36,702 nt of DNA from DASXRA01 sp036558905 (GCA_036558905.1 DATBER010000178.1:1-36702); one strand, 5' to 3'; shown: positions 20,512 through 27,506, numbered from the stretch's first letter. The notes: generated by a model not told the origin, from the sequence alone. A program made the numbers and translations.

Positions 20512-21942
20512 GTGGCACGTCGCGCAAAGATCGTCTGCACCCTCGGGCCGTCCACGGATTCGCCCGAGCGGGTGCGCGCACTCGTCGAGGCCGGGCTGGA
20601 CGTCGCCCGGCTGAACTTCAGCCACGGCGAGCACGCCGAGCACGGGCGCCGCTTCCGCGAAGTGCGCCAGGCCGCCGAGGCGACCGGACGCAACATCGCC
20701 ATCCTCGGCGACCTGCAGGGCCCGAAGATCCGCCTCGGCCGCTTCGCCGAGGGCAGGACGGTCTGGCAGACCGGTGAGCGGATCCGCATAACCGTCGAGG
20801 ACATCGAAGGCACCCACGACCGCGTCTCGACCACGTACAAGCAGCTCGCCGACGACGTGCGCCCGGGCGACCGGCTGCTCGTCGACGACGGCAACATCGG
20901 GCTGGTTGCCGTCGAGATCGAGAACGGCACCGACGTCGTCTGCGACGTCACCGAGGGCGGGCCGGTCAGCAACAACAAGGGACTGTCGTTGCCGGGCGTC
21001 TCGGTCAGCGTCCCGCCGCTGTCGGACAAGGACGCCGATGATCTGGAGTTCGCGCTCAAGCTGGGCGTCGACTTCATCGCGCTCTCGTTCGTGCGCGCGC
21101 CCGAGGACGTCAAGCTCGTGCACCAGGTCATGGAGACCGTGGGCGTGCGCCGCCCCGTGATCGCCAAGATCGAGAAGCCCGAGGCGGTCGAGCGGCTCGA
21201 AGAGATCGTGCTGAGCTTCGACGGCATCATGGTTGCCCGCGGCGATCTCGGCGTCGAGCTGCCCCTCGAGCAGGTGCCGATGGTGCAGAAGCAGGCCATC
21301 CAGATCGCCCGCGACAACGCCAAGCCGGTGATCGTCGCGACCCAGATGCTCGAGTCGATGATCAGCCACTCGCGGCCGACCCGCGCCGAGGCGTCCGACG
21401 TGGCCAACGCGGTACTCGACGGCGCCGACGCGGTGATGCTGTCCGGTGAGACCAGCGTGGGCACCTATCCGGTGCAGACGGTGGCCACCATGTCGCGCAT
21501 CATCACGTCGGTCGAGGGCTCGGGCGTCCACCCGCCGGGCCTGCTGCACAACCCGCGCACGTCGGCCGGGGCCATCGCCAAGGCGGCCAAGGACATCGCC
21601 GACGCCCTGGGCGCAAATGCCATGGTGGCGTTCACCCAGACCGGCGACACGATGCGCCGGCTGTCCCGGCTGCAGCCGTCGCAGCGCCTGCTGGCCTTCT
21701 CGCCGGACGAGAACGTGCTGCGCCAGCTGGCCCTGCTGTGGGGCGTCGAGGGTCACCTGGTCTGGATGGTGCGCACCACCGACGAGATGGTGCGCCAGGT
21801 CGACTCCGCGCTTGTCCAGCGCGGGGTGTGCCGGCGTGGTGACCTGGTGATCGTCGTGGCCGGCACGCCGCCGGCGACACCCGGCGCCACCAACACGATC
21901 CGGGTCCACCACATCGGAGACGTGCTCAAGAGTGGCGGCTGA
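20512..21942 (+). CDS. pyk: Pyruvate kinase
   Basis: The last step of glycolysis: phosphoenolpyruvate plus ADP to pyruvate plus ATP. The protein has 476 residues, the usual actinobacterial size. Visible residues: substrate and cation site R33-N35-S37 (RLNFSHG), K72, the signature IAKIEKPEAVERLEEI (217-232) with catalytic K219 and Mg ligand E221, then D245 in MVARGDLGVELP. The B domain (about 70-170) and C-terminal regulatory domain (about 350-476) are present. The GTG at 20512 yields MARRAKIVCTLGPS, the normal N-terminus; upstream codons in the same frame belong to the divergent gene region. The following thioesterase gene overlaps its end by 11 bases. Confidence 0.97.
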   Translation: MARRAKIVCTLGPSTDSPERVRALVEAGLDVARLNFSHGEHAEHGRRFREVRQAAEATGRNIAILGDLQGPKIRLGRFAEGRTVWQTGERIRITVEDIEGTHDRVSTTYKQLADDVRPGDRLLVDDGNIGLVAVEIENGTDVVCDVTEGGPVSNNKGLSLPGVSVSVPPLSDKDADDLEFALKLGVDFIALSFVRAPEDVKLVHQVMETVGVRRPVIAKIEKPEAVERLEEIVLSFDGIMVARGDLGVELPLEQVPMVQKQAIQIARDNAKPVIVATQMLESMISHSRPTRAEASDVANAVLDGADAVMLSGETSVGTYPVQTVATMSRIITSVEGSGVHPPGLLHNPRTSAGAIAKAAKDIADALGANAMVAFTQTGDTMRRLSRLQPSQRLLAFSPDENVLRQLALLWGVEGHLVWMVRTTDEMVRQVDSALVQRGVCRRGDLVIVVAGTPPATPGATNTIRVHHIGDVLKSGG

Positions 21943-22819
21943 GCTGGAGGCCGCCGCGGGGCAGGCGGTCGTCGACGGCCTGGTGGAGCTGCTCGACCTC
22001 GAACCGATCGAGGTGAACATCTTCCGAGGGCGCAGCCCCAAGGAGTCGCTGCAGCGCGTGTTCGGCGGCCAGGTGGCCGGCCAGGCCCTGGTGGCCGCCG
22101 GACGCACCGTCGAGACCGCCCGGTCGGTGCACTCGCTGCACTCGTACTTCATCCGCCCCGGCGATCCGGCCGTGCCGATCGTCTACACCGTCGACCGCAC
22201 CCGCGACGGGCGCTCGTTCTCGATCCGCCGGGTGGTGGCCATCCAGCACGGGCAGCCGATCTTCGTGCTGTCCGCGTCGTTCCAGCTCACGCAGGGTGGC
22301 ATCGACCACCAGTCCAAGATGCCCGACGTCCCGCGGCCGGAGGACCTGCCCACTCTCGATGAGCGCTACGCCGGCTTGGAGGACGTGGCCAGCTGGTATC
22401 GCCGGCTGCCCCGGCCGTTCGAGCTGCGCTACGTCGACGATCCGCCCTGGGCGCAGCGCAACCAGGGTCCGCGGGGCGAGGGCCCGCACCGGGTCTGGCT
22501 GCGGGCCGACGGCCGGCTGCCCGACGACCCGCTCATCCACGTCTGCGCGCTGACCTTCGCCTCGGACCTGACCCTGCTCGAGTCGGTGCTGGTGCACCAC
22601 GGGCTGTCCTGGGGGTTCGACCCCGTGGCCAGCGCGTCGCTCGACCACGCGATGTGGTTCCATCGCCCGTTCCGGGCCGACGAGTGGTTCCTGTACGACA
22701 TGGCCTCCCCGTCGGCGTCCGGCGGACGGGGCCTGGCCACCGGGCAGATCTACGCCGCCGACGCCCGGCACATCGTGAGCGTCGTCCAGGAGGGCGTGCT
22801 CCGCGTCCCGTCGGCGTGA
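21932..22819 (+). CDS. Acyl-CoA thioesterase II (TesB type)
   Basis: A 295-residue double-hotdog thioesterase that hydrolyses acyl-CoA to free acid and CoA. The segment FGGQVAGQAL (44-53) is a TesB family mark. Likely catalytic residues are D238 (SLDHAMWFHR), S261 (SPSASGGRG) and Q286 (VVQEGVLRV), matching the Asp-Thr/Ser-Gln triad of E. coli TesB. The GTG start lies inside pyk, so the two are co-transcribed; mycobacteria likewise keep a tesB gene next to pyk. A hairpin follows. Confidence 0.94.
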   Translation: MAAELEAAAGQAVVDGLVELLDLEPIEVNIFRGRSPKESLQRVFGGQVAGQALVAAGRTVETARSVHSLHSYFIRPGDPAVPIVYTVDRTRDGRSFSIRRVVAIQHGQPIFVLSASFQLTQGGIDHQSKMPDVPRPEDLPTLDERYAGLEDVASWYRRLPRPFELRYVDDPPWAQRNQGPRGEGPHRVWLRADGRLPDDPLIHVCALTFASDLTLLESVLVHHGLSWGFDPVASASLDHAMWFHRPFRADEWFLYDMASPSASGGRGLATGQIYAADARHIVSVVQEGVLRVPSA

Positions 22820-22835
22820 CCGGTGGGCGCGCGCC

Positions 22836-22881
22836 GGTTTTGGTCACGCGGTCGCATATAACCGGCCACGTGACCAAAACC
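22836..22881. terminator. Hairpin between the convergent tesB-like and decarboxylase genes
   Basis: Perfect 13-bp arms, GGTTTTGGTCACG (22836-22848) and CGTGACCAAAACC (22869-22881), flank a 20-base loop. The A/T-rich arm ends give a T-run on each strand. It lies 16 bases after the thioesterase stop and about 50 bases from the decarboxylase stop, so it can terminate both genes. Confidence 0.65.
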
Positions 22882-22930
22882 GTGGGCGGTCAGCGGATGC
22901 GGGGTCGGCCACCCGCCGGATGACCCGTTG

Positions 22931-24331
22931 CTATCCGGACAGTGCCGCCCAGGCGGCCTCGACGTGACGCCGCTGCGTCTGCGGCGAGCCGATCGCGAAC
23001 CGGAGCGCGACCTGCCCGTTGACCGCGGTGTGCGTCAGGTACAGCTGGCCGGACGCGTTGACCCGCTCCATCAGCGTCTTCGTTGCCTCGTCGCCGGCCC
23101 GCAGCCGGAACGTCACCAGCGAGAGCGGGTGCGGGGCGAGCAGCTCGAACCGCTCGTCGGCCGCGACCCATCCGGCGAACTCTTGCGCCAGCGCCACGTG
23201 CTCGCGGATGTGCTCCCGTAACCCGGACGCGCCGTACCACCGGATGACCGCCCACAGCTTGAGCGCGCGGAAGCGTCGCCCGAGCGGCACGTGCCAGTCG
23301 CGGTAGTCGATCACCGCGCCGGACTCGGTGGCCGCGTTGCGCAGGTATTCGGGCAGGATCGACAGCGCGCCGAGCAGCGCCGACCGGTCGGCCACCCAGA
23401 ACGCGTCGCAGTCGAAGTTGGTCAGCAGCCACTTGTGCGGGTTGGTGCCGTACGAGTCGACCAGCTCCAGGCCGTCGTTGAGCCAGCGCAGCTCCGGGCA
23501 CACGGCGGCGACGCCCGCCCAGGCCGCGTCGATATGCAGCCAGGCTCCATATTCGCGGGTGATCGCCGCGATCTCGCGGACCGGATCGATCGCTCCCGTG
23601 CCGGTCGTGCCCACCGTCGCCACGACGAACGCCGGCGTGAACCCGGCCGCGACGTCGGCCTCGATCAGCGCGCGCAGGTGCTCGGGGCGGGCGGCCTGGG
23701 TGGTCGGGTCGACGTCGACCTTGCGCAGCGCGCCCGCGCCGAGGCCGGCCACCCGACACGCCTTCTCGACCGACGAGTGGGTCTGCGTGGACGTGTAGAC
23801 GGTGAACCGGCCGGCCGCGACCCCGCTGTGTTCGGTGGCTCCGCCGCTGGCCCGGTGCAGCGCGGCCAGCAGCGCGACGAGGGCTGCGTCGGACGCGGTG
23901 TGCTGGATGACGCCGTTGCCGCGGAACGCCCTGGGCAGATCCAGCAGGTCGGCCAGCCAGTCGAGCACGTGCGTCTCGAGTTCGGTCGCCGCGGGCGAGG
24001 TGGCCCAGAGCATGCCCTGCACGCCCAGCCCGGACGCGAGCAGGTCGCCGAGAATGCCCGGCCCGCTGGCGTTGGCCGGGAAGTACGCGAAGAACGACGG
24101 ATGCTGCCAGTGCGTGATGCCCGGCATGATCACGTCGTCCAGGTCGCGCAGCACGGCGTCGAAGCCCTCGCCCTGCTCGGGAGGTGCGGCCGGCAGCGCC
24201 GCGCGGATGCTGCCCGGCGCGGCCCGCGACAGGACCGGATGCTTCTCGATCTGCTCGTAGTAGTCGGCGATCCAGTCGACGACGCGATGGCCGTGTTCGC
24301 GGAACTCGTCGGGTGTCATGTGGGCGGTCAC
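22931..24331 (-). CDS. PLP-dependent decarboxylase of the aromatic-L-amino-acid decarboxylase family
   Basis: A 466-residue group II decarboxylase. The PLP lysine is K300 in NPHKWLLTNFDC; H185 (TQTHSSVEK) stacks on the cofactor and D268 (LHIDAAWAG) pairs with the pyridine nitrogen. The N-terminal WQHPSFFAYFP segment (75-85) is typical of dopa, tryptophan and tyrosine decarboxylases. The product would be an arylalkylamine such as tryptamine, phenylethylamine, tyramine or dopamine, but the substrate cannot be told from sequence. The GTG start at 24331 is chosen; ATG at 24319 is an alternative. No Shine-Dalgarno stands out. No amine transporter or pathway partner lies beside it, and a hairpin separates it from the upstream peptide gene. 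Confidence 0.9.
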   Translation of the reverse strand: MTAHMTPDEFREHGHRVVDWIADYYEQIEKHPVLSRAAPGSIRAALPAAPPEQGEGFDAVLRDLDDVIMPGITHWQHPSFFAYFPANASGPGILGDLLASGLGVQGMLWATSPAATELETHVLDWLADLLDLPRAFRGNGVIQHTASDAALVALLAALHRASGGATEHSGVAAGRFTVYTSTQTHSSVEKACRVAGLGAGALRKVDVDPTTQAARPEHLRALIEADVAAGFTPAFVVATVGTTGTGAIDPVREIAAITREYGAWLHIDAAWAGVAAVCPELRWLNDGLELVDSYGTNPHKWLLTNFDCDAFWVADRSALLGALSILPEYLRNAATESGAVIDYRDWHVPLGRRFRALKLWAVIRWYGASGLREHIREHVALAQEFAGWVAADERFELLAPHPLSLVTFRLRAGDEATKTLMERVNASGQLYLTHTAVNGQVALRFAIGSPQTQRRHVEAAWAALSG

Positions 24332-24342
24332 CGCACAAGTGT

Positions 24343-24380
24343 GCCGGGAGGGGTCGCCTGGGGGACCGACCCCTCCCGGC
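24343..24380 (-). terminator. 14-bp perfect hairpin downstream of the 76-residue peptide gene
   Basis: Arms 24343-24356 and 24367-24380 are perfect reverse complements with a ten-base loop. It starts 47 bases after the peptide stop and lies 12 bases upstream of the decarboxylase start, so the two genes are probably separate transcripts. Confidence 0.6.
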
Positions 24381-24400
24381 TCACCGGGGCGCCCCCGACC

Positions 24401-24425
24401 GAACGCGCCCCTTCGGAACGCGCCC
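24401..24425. repeat. Short direct repeat, two copies 15 bp apart
   Basis: GAACGCGCCC occurs at 24401-24410 and again at 24416-24425, just downstream of the peptide gene. It could be a slippage product or a protein site; nothing more can be said. Confidence 0.5.
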
Positions 24426-24426
24426 G

Positions 24427-24657
24427 CTAGGACGCGTCCATCCCGTCCGCTCCGCCGACGCCCTCGGGCCCGTCACGGCCGGCGGCAACGGTGCGCGTGG
24501 CGGCGGTGAACCGGGTGTAGTCCGCCGCCCCGTTCTGCGCGTTCGTCCCGCCGCCGACGTCCTCGACGGAACCTGCAGGCGCGCTGTACATCGTGTCGAG
24601 GCCGTAGCCGCGGTGCCCGTCGCAGTTCGCCGTGACGACAGGTGAAGGAGTCTTCAC
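24427..24657 (-). CDS. Small 76-residue peptide of unknown function
   Basis: I do not recognise this protein. The GTG start at 24657 has a strong Shine-Dalgarno (GGGAGG, 24663-24668) five bases upstream, and TAG ends it at 24427. The peptide is hydrophilic, Gly/Ala-rich and acidic at its end, with one cysteine (C12, in TANCDGHRGYG). It has no signal peptide or membrane segment. The frame shows G/C bias at third codon positions. The first 16 bases, GTGAAGACTCCTTCAC, form a perfect 6-bp hairpin over the start codon. A possible promoter is TTGCGC (24746-24751) and TATGCC (24723-24728) with 17-bp spacing. It is divergent from a TrmB/LuxR-type regulator, the arrangement expected if that regulator controls or responds to it. 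A signalling or modified peptide is a guess; no modifying enzyme lies alongside. Confidence 0.65.
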   Translation of the reverse strand: MKTPSPVVTANCDGHRGYGLDTMYSAPAGSVEDVGGGTNAQNGAADYTRFTAATRTVAAGRDGPEGVGGADGMDAS

Positions 24658-24787
24658 GCGTGCCTCCCGGGTGACGGGCCACGCCGATGCGTACTGATCG
24701 GTATCCGGATTGTGGCGACCGGGGCATATGCCGTGCCACACTCTGGCGCAAATGGGTCGTTGTCGCATTGACGTCATCGGGGGGCAC

Positions 24788-25762
24788 ATGATCGATGCTT
24801 TGACTGCGGACAGCGACCTCGGCCGGGTGTACGGCGCGCTCGTCCGCCAGCCCCGCAGCACCTGCGCGGAACTGGCCGGTCCGACCGGCCTGACCCCCGA
24901 CGCCGTGCTCGCAGCGCTGACGCGGTTGGCCGCCGACCGGATGGCGGTGTGCCTGGGGGCCGGAGGGGCGTGGGAGGCTCAGCCGCCCGATGCGGCGGCG
25001 TCGGCGTTCGTCGAGGCCGAGGAGCGCCGGCTGGCCGCGATCCGCGAGCATGCCCAGCGGCTGGCCGAGGTGTACTGGTTCGCCCGCCGCGAGTCGCAGC
25101 AGTACCCGGGCATCGAGGTGGTGCGCGACCGGGCGCTGATCTTCGAGCAGGCCGAGCGAATCCAGCGCGAGGCCCGCTTGCAGGTCCGGTGGTTCGACTG
25201 CCCGCCCTACCTGAGCGCCTCCGAGCCGGGCCAGGAGCGGTTGCGGCAACAGGTCGACCTGCAACAACGGCGCATGGCCGAGGGCATCCGCTACCGCACC
25301 ATCTACGACGACAGCGTCTGGGAGCACCCCTCTTACAGCCCGATCGCGCTGGACAACCTGGCCCACGGCGAGCAGGCCCGCACCCTGGCCAGCCTGCCGA
25401 TGAAGCTGGTCATCGGCGACGACCGCCGGGCCATGCTGCCGCTGGACCCGAGCGAGTTGCACGACGGCGCGACGCTGGTGGTGCACCCGTCCGGGCTGCT
25501 GAGCGCCCTGGTCGCGATCTTCGAGACGCTCTGGCAGATGGCCGTGCCCGTGTCCGGCGGCGACCGGCCCAGTCCGCTGGGCAAACGTGAGCGCGACATC
25601 CTGACGTTGATGGCCTCGGGCGCGACCGACGAGGTGATCGCCCGCCGGCTGCACCTGTCCCGGCGCACCGTCGTCCGGCACGCCGCGTCGCTGCTCGAAC
25701 GCCTCGGCGCCACGACCCGATTCCAGGCCGGCGTGCAGGCCTCGCGCCTCGGCTGGCTGTGA
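24788..25762 (+). CDS. TrmB/LuxR-type two-domain transcriptional regulator
   Basis: The 324-residue protein has a helix-turn-helix at each end. Residues 10-60 resemble a TrmB/MarR-like winged helix (LGRVYGALVRQPRSTCAEL). Residues 75-105 look helical, and 108-255 form a middle domain resembling the effector part of such regulators. Residues 264-322 form a LuxR-type HTH (LGKRERDILTLMASGATDEV, then RRLHLSRRTVVRH). There is no receiver or ATPase domain, so it is neither a classic response regulator nor a LAL protein. ATG 24788 with GGGG six bases upstream is chosen; ATG 24752 in the same frame is possible. It is divergent from the small peptide gene. I recall such two-HTH regulators beside peptide-product genes in Streptomyces but cannot check this. 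Confidence 0.8.
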   Translation: MIDALTADSDLGRVYGALVRQPRSTCAELAGPTGLTPDAVLAALTRLAADRMAVCLGAGGAWEAQPPDAAASAFVEAEERRLAAIREHAQRLAEVYWFARRESQQYPGIEVVRDRALIFEQAERIQREARLQVRWFDCPPYLSASEPGQERLRQQVDLQQRRMAEGIRYRTIYDDSVWEHPSYSPIALDNLAHGEQARTLASLPMKLVIGDDRRAMLPLDPSELHDGATLVVHPSGLLSALVAIFETLWQMAVPVSGGDRPSPLGKRERDILTLMASGATDEVIARRLHLSRRTVVRHAASLLERLGATTRFQAGVQASRLGWL

Positions 25763-25769
25763 TTGGGCC

Positions 25770-25838
25770 AGCGGACGGGGCCGGGGAGCGGACGGGGCCG
25801 GGGGAGCGGACGGGGCCGGGGAGCGGACGGGGCCGGCG
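25770..25838. repeat. Tandem repeat, four 17-18 bp units
   Basis: The unit AGCGGACGGGGCCGGGG is repeated at 25770-25786, 25787-25804 (one extra G), 25805-25821 and 25822-25838 (one base change at the end). It starts eight bases after the regulator stop. All G-runs are on the plus strand. It may be a variable-number repeat or contribute to termination. Confidence 0.9.
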
Positions 25839-25878
25839 ACGCCAAGCGCAGCCGCCGTGCGCCGCGGTGAACCGGGAG

Positions 25879-25952
25879 TGCCCCTGGTGGGATTCGAACC
25901 CACACTGGACGGGTTTTGAGTCCGCTTCCTCTTCCGGTTGGGATACAGGGGC
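25879..25952 (-). tRNA. tRNA-Leu (CAA), atypical short variable arm
   Basis: On the minus strand the acceptor stem is GCCCCTG / CAGGGGC (7 bp). The D-arm has a 3-bp stem with G18-G19 in the loop. The anticodon loop CTCAAAA gives anticodon CAA after U33. The T-arm is GTGGG-TTCGAAT-CCCAC, and A73 follows without an encoded CCA. A14, U8 and an A15-U48 pair are as in normal tRNAs. Two oddities: the variable region is only five bases (CCAGT), although bacterial tRNA-Leu is class II with a long arm, and the last anticodon-stem pair is A31xC39. It lies upstream of and divergent from the ANTAR regulator gene. A small hairpin (25846-25862) downstream may terminate it. Confidence 0.8.
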
Positions 25953-25968
25953 CGCCGGTGCTGCGCCG

Positions 25969-25986
25969 CGATGCGCGAACGCATCG
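25969..25986. promoter_or_regulatory. 7-bp palindrome in the tRNA / response-regulator divergent region
   Basis: CGATGCG-CGAA-CGCATCG is a perfect inverted repeat. It overlaps a minus-strand -10-like TACGAT (25983-25988) that could serve the tRNA. It could be an operator or a small hairpin. Confidence 0.35.
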
Positions 25987-25995
25987 TACCGACGA

Positions 25996-26001
25996 TAGGC
26001 T
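25996..26001 (+). promoter_or_regulatory. Possible -10 box of the ANTAR regulator gene
   Basis: TAGGCT fits TAnnnT and would give a leader of about 34 bases carrying GGAGGAA (26029-26035) before the GTG at 26042. The -35 is weak. Confidence 0.4.
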
Positions 26002-26041
26002 TTCAGTCTCGCCCACCAACCCCGTGCTGGAGGAACGCAGC

Positions 26042-26653
26042 GTGGCTGAATCTGGCAGCGGCGCGTCGGCCGATGCGGCATCGAAGCGTGTGCTGATCGC
26101 TGAGGACGAGGCGCTGATCCGTCTCGATCTTCGCGAGATGCTGCAGGAGGAGGGCTTCGACGTCGTCGGCGAGGCGGCCGACGGCGAGCAAGCGGTGCAG
26201 ATGGCCGCCGAGCTCAATCCTGACCTGGTGATCTGCGACGTCAAGATGCCCAAGATGGACGGCATCACGGCGGCCGCGCAGATCGCCGACAAGCGCATCG
26301 CCCCGGTGGTGATCCTGACGGCGTTCAGTCAGCGTGACCTCATCGAGCGGGCCCGCGACGCCGGCGCTATGGCCTACCTGGTCAAGCCGTTCCAGAAGCG
26401 GGACCTGCTGCCGGCGATCGAGATGGCCACGTCCCGATTCGCCGAGATTCGGGCCCTTGAGTCCGAGGTCACCGATTTGCGCGATCGGCTCGAGGCCCGC
26501 AAGCTGATCGAGCGCGCGAAAGGCGTGCTGATGACCGAGCACCGGATGACCGAACCAGAGGCGTTCCGGTGGATCCAGCGGGCCGCAATGGACAACCGCA
26601 CGTCCATGAAGGCCGTGGCCGAACTGGTGCTGAGCGGCGGCGGCTCCAGCTAG
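26042..26653 (+). CDS. pdtaR: ANTAR-domain response regulator (PdtaR type)
   Basis: The 203-residue protein has a receiver domain (about 15-130) and a C-terminal ANTAR domain (about 137-197), which binds paired RNA hairpins to prevent termination. Phosphorylation residues are E21-D22, D66 (VICDVKMPKMDG), T93 and K115 (LVKPF). The ANTAR part contains ARKLIERAKGVLM and EAFRWIQRAAMDNR. In mycobacteria the homologue PdtaR (Rv1626) is phosphorylated by the kinase PdtaS and lies near polA, as here. The GTG at 26042 has GGAGGAA seven bases upstream. The cognate kinase is not in the window, which matches the usual split arrangement. Confidence 0.93.
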   Translation: MAESGSGASADAASKRVLIAEDEALIRLDLREMLQEEGFDVVGEAADGEQAVQMAAELNPDLVICDVKMPKMDGITAAAQIADKRIAPVVILTAFSQRDLIERARDAGAMAYLVKPFQKRDLLPAIEMATSRFAEIRALESEVTDLRDRLEARKLIERAKGVLMTEHRMTEPEAFRWIQRAAMDNRTSMKAVAELVLSGGGSS

Positions 26654-26721
26654 TCGGACCCCGAATCGGCAGCTACCGCCAAGCCGATCTGCCGTCAAGG
26701 TGGATTTCAGCAAGCTGCCAG

Positions 26722-26741
26722 GATGATGGGCCAACATCATC
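26722..26741 (+). terminator. Small hairpin after the ANTAR regulator gene
   Basis: GATGATG-GGCCAA-CATCATC is a perfect 7-bp stem with a six-base loop, 69 bases after the stop codon. It is AT-rich for this genome. It may be a terminator or, given the ANTAR context, one of the RNA hairpins such proteins bind. Confidence 0.4.
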
Positions 26742-26760
26742 AGCACTACGGAGGCGGATA

Positions 26761-26802
26761 GTGTTTGGCTGCTCGCGACACGCGGGTGGGGGTCAGAGGT
26801 GA
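26761..26802 (+). CDS. Possible 13-residue leader peptide upstream of the GNAT gene
   Basis: GTG 26761 is preceded by GGAGG (26750-26754) at ideal spacing and the frame ends at TGA 26800-26802, encoding MFGCSRHAGGGQR. The start overlaps by one base the TAG of another tiny frame (26723-26761, MMGQHHQHYGGG). The stop lies in a hairpin (26786-26807). It could be a regulatory leader for the acetyltransferase gene, or chance; no homologue is known to me. Confidence 0.3.
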   Translation: MFGCSRHAGGGQR

Positions 26803-26850
26803 CCCACGAGTACGAGCGACAACGGGGCCCTATTCCGCAGGGGGAGAGCG

Positions 26851-27441
26851 GTGTCACGTAGCCACGTCCGGGTCAGACCGGCGGAACTGGCAGACCTCCC
26901 GCAACTCCTTCGACTGGTCGAGGCCACCGATCTGCAGCTCGGATCGCCCGGCGCGCGGCAGTTCGAGGCCGACACGCTCGCCAATCTGCCCGAGCGATTC
27001 GCCACCATCCTGAGTTCCGACGACCGCACCGTGCTGGTCGCTGTCGACGACGTCGGGGACGTGGTCGGGTTCGTGGTCGTGGCCGAGGGCGACGTAGCCG
27101 CCATAACCGCGGTGCCCGCCCTGCACGTCAGCCACCTGCTCGTCGCGCCCGGACACCGTCGTCGCGGCGTCGGCCGGGCCCTGCTCGCCGCAGCCGTGCA
27201 CGTCGCCGACCAGCGCGGCATCGAGCACGTGGTGGCCACCGCGGTCACCGGGTCGCGCGACGCCAACCGCTACCTGGCCCGGCTCGGATTCGCCCCGCTC
27301 GTGGTGCGCCGGATCGCCTCGACCGGCACGCTGCGCCGCACCCTGGGCATCGCCGACGGCGCCGACCGGCTGGCCCTGCTGCGCCGGGCCCGTCGGGGCG
27401 GACGCAGCCTGGCCGCCCGCGCCATCAGCCGCGGCGCCTGA
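26851..27441 (+). CDS. GNAT-family N-acetyltransferase
   Basis: A 196-residue acetyltransferase. The acetyl-CoA-binding motif A is LLVAPGHRRRGVGRALL (96-112), with the R-x-x-G-x-G turn at R103-G108. The DANRYLARLGF segment (137-147) is the usual motif B. The first 150 residues form the GNAT fold; the Arg-rich tail (150-196) is not typical. The substrate is unknown. The GTG at 26851 has GGGGAGAG just upstream. It lies between the ANTAR regulator and polA, in the same direction. Confidence 0.9.
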   Translation: MSRSHVRVRPAELADLPQLLRLVEATDLQLGSPGARQFEADTLANLPERFATILSSDDRTVLVAVDDVGDVVGFVVVAEGDVAAITAVPALHVSHLLVAPGHRRRGVGRALLAAAVHVADQRGIEHVVATAVTGSRDANRYLARLGFAPLVVRRIASTGTLRRTLGIADGADRLALLRRARRGGRSLAARAISRGA

Positions 27442-27492
27442 ACCCCGCAGAGCGGCCGCGCGGCCGTGGCGCTCAACGTCGGTACGCGCGCC

Positions 27493-27498
27493 TAGACT
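27493..27498 (+). promoter_or_regulatory. -10 box of polA, leaderless
   Basis: TAGACT, a strong actinobacterial -10, lies eight bases before the polA GTG (27507), and no Shine-Dalgarno is present. The transcript probably begins at or next to the start codon. Confidence 0.6.
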
Positions 27499-27506
27499 CG
27501 GGCCCC

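Noticed and set aside
22931..24331. Assigning the decarboxylase specifically to tryptophan, tyrosine, DOPA or glutamate
   Set aside because: The family motifs are shared and substrate-deciding residues cannot be judged without an alignment.
24427..24657. Calling the 76-residue peptide a lanthipeptide or other named RiPP precursor
   Set aside because: It has one Cys, no recognised leader or core motif, and no modifying enzyme or exporter next to it.
25879..25952. Reading the tRNA anticodon as UCA (selenocysteine or opal suppressor)
   Set aside because: With the 7-base loop CTCAAAA, U33 places CAA at 34-36. A selenocysteine tRNA would also be longer, with an extended acceptor and long variable arm.
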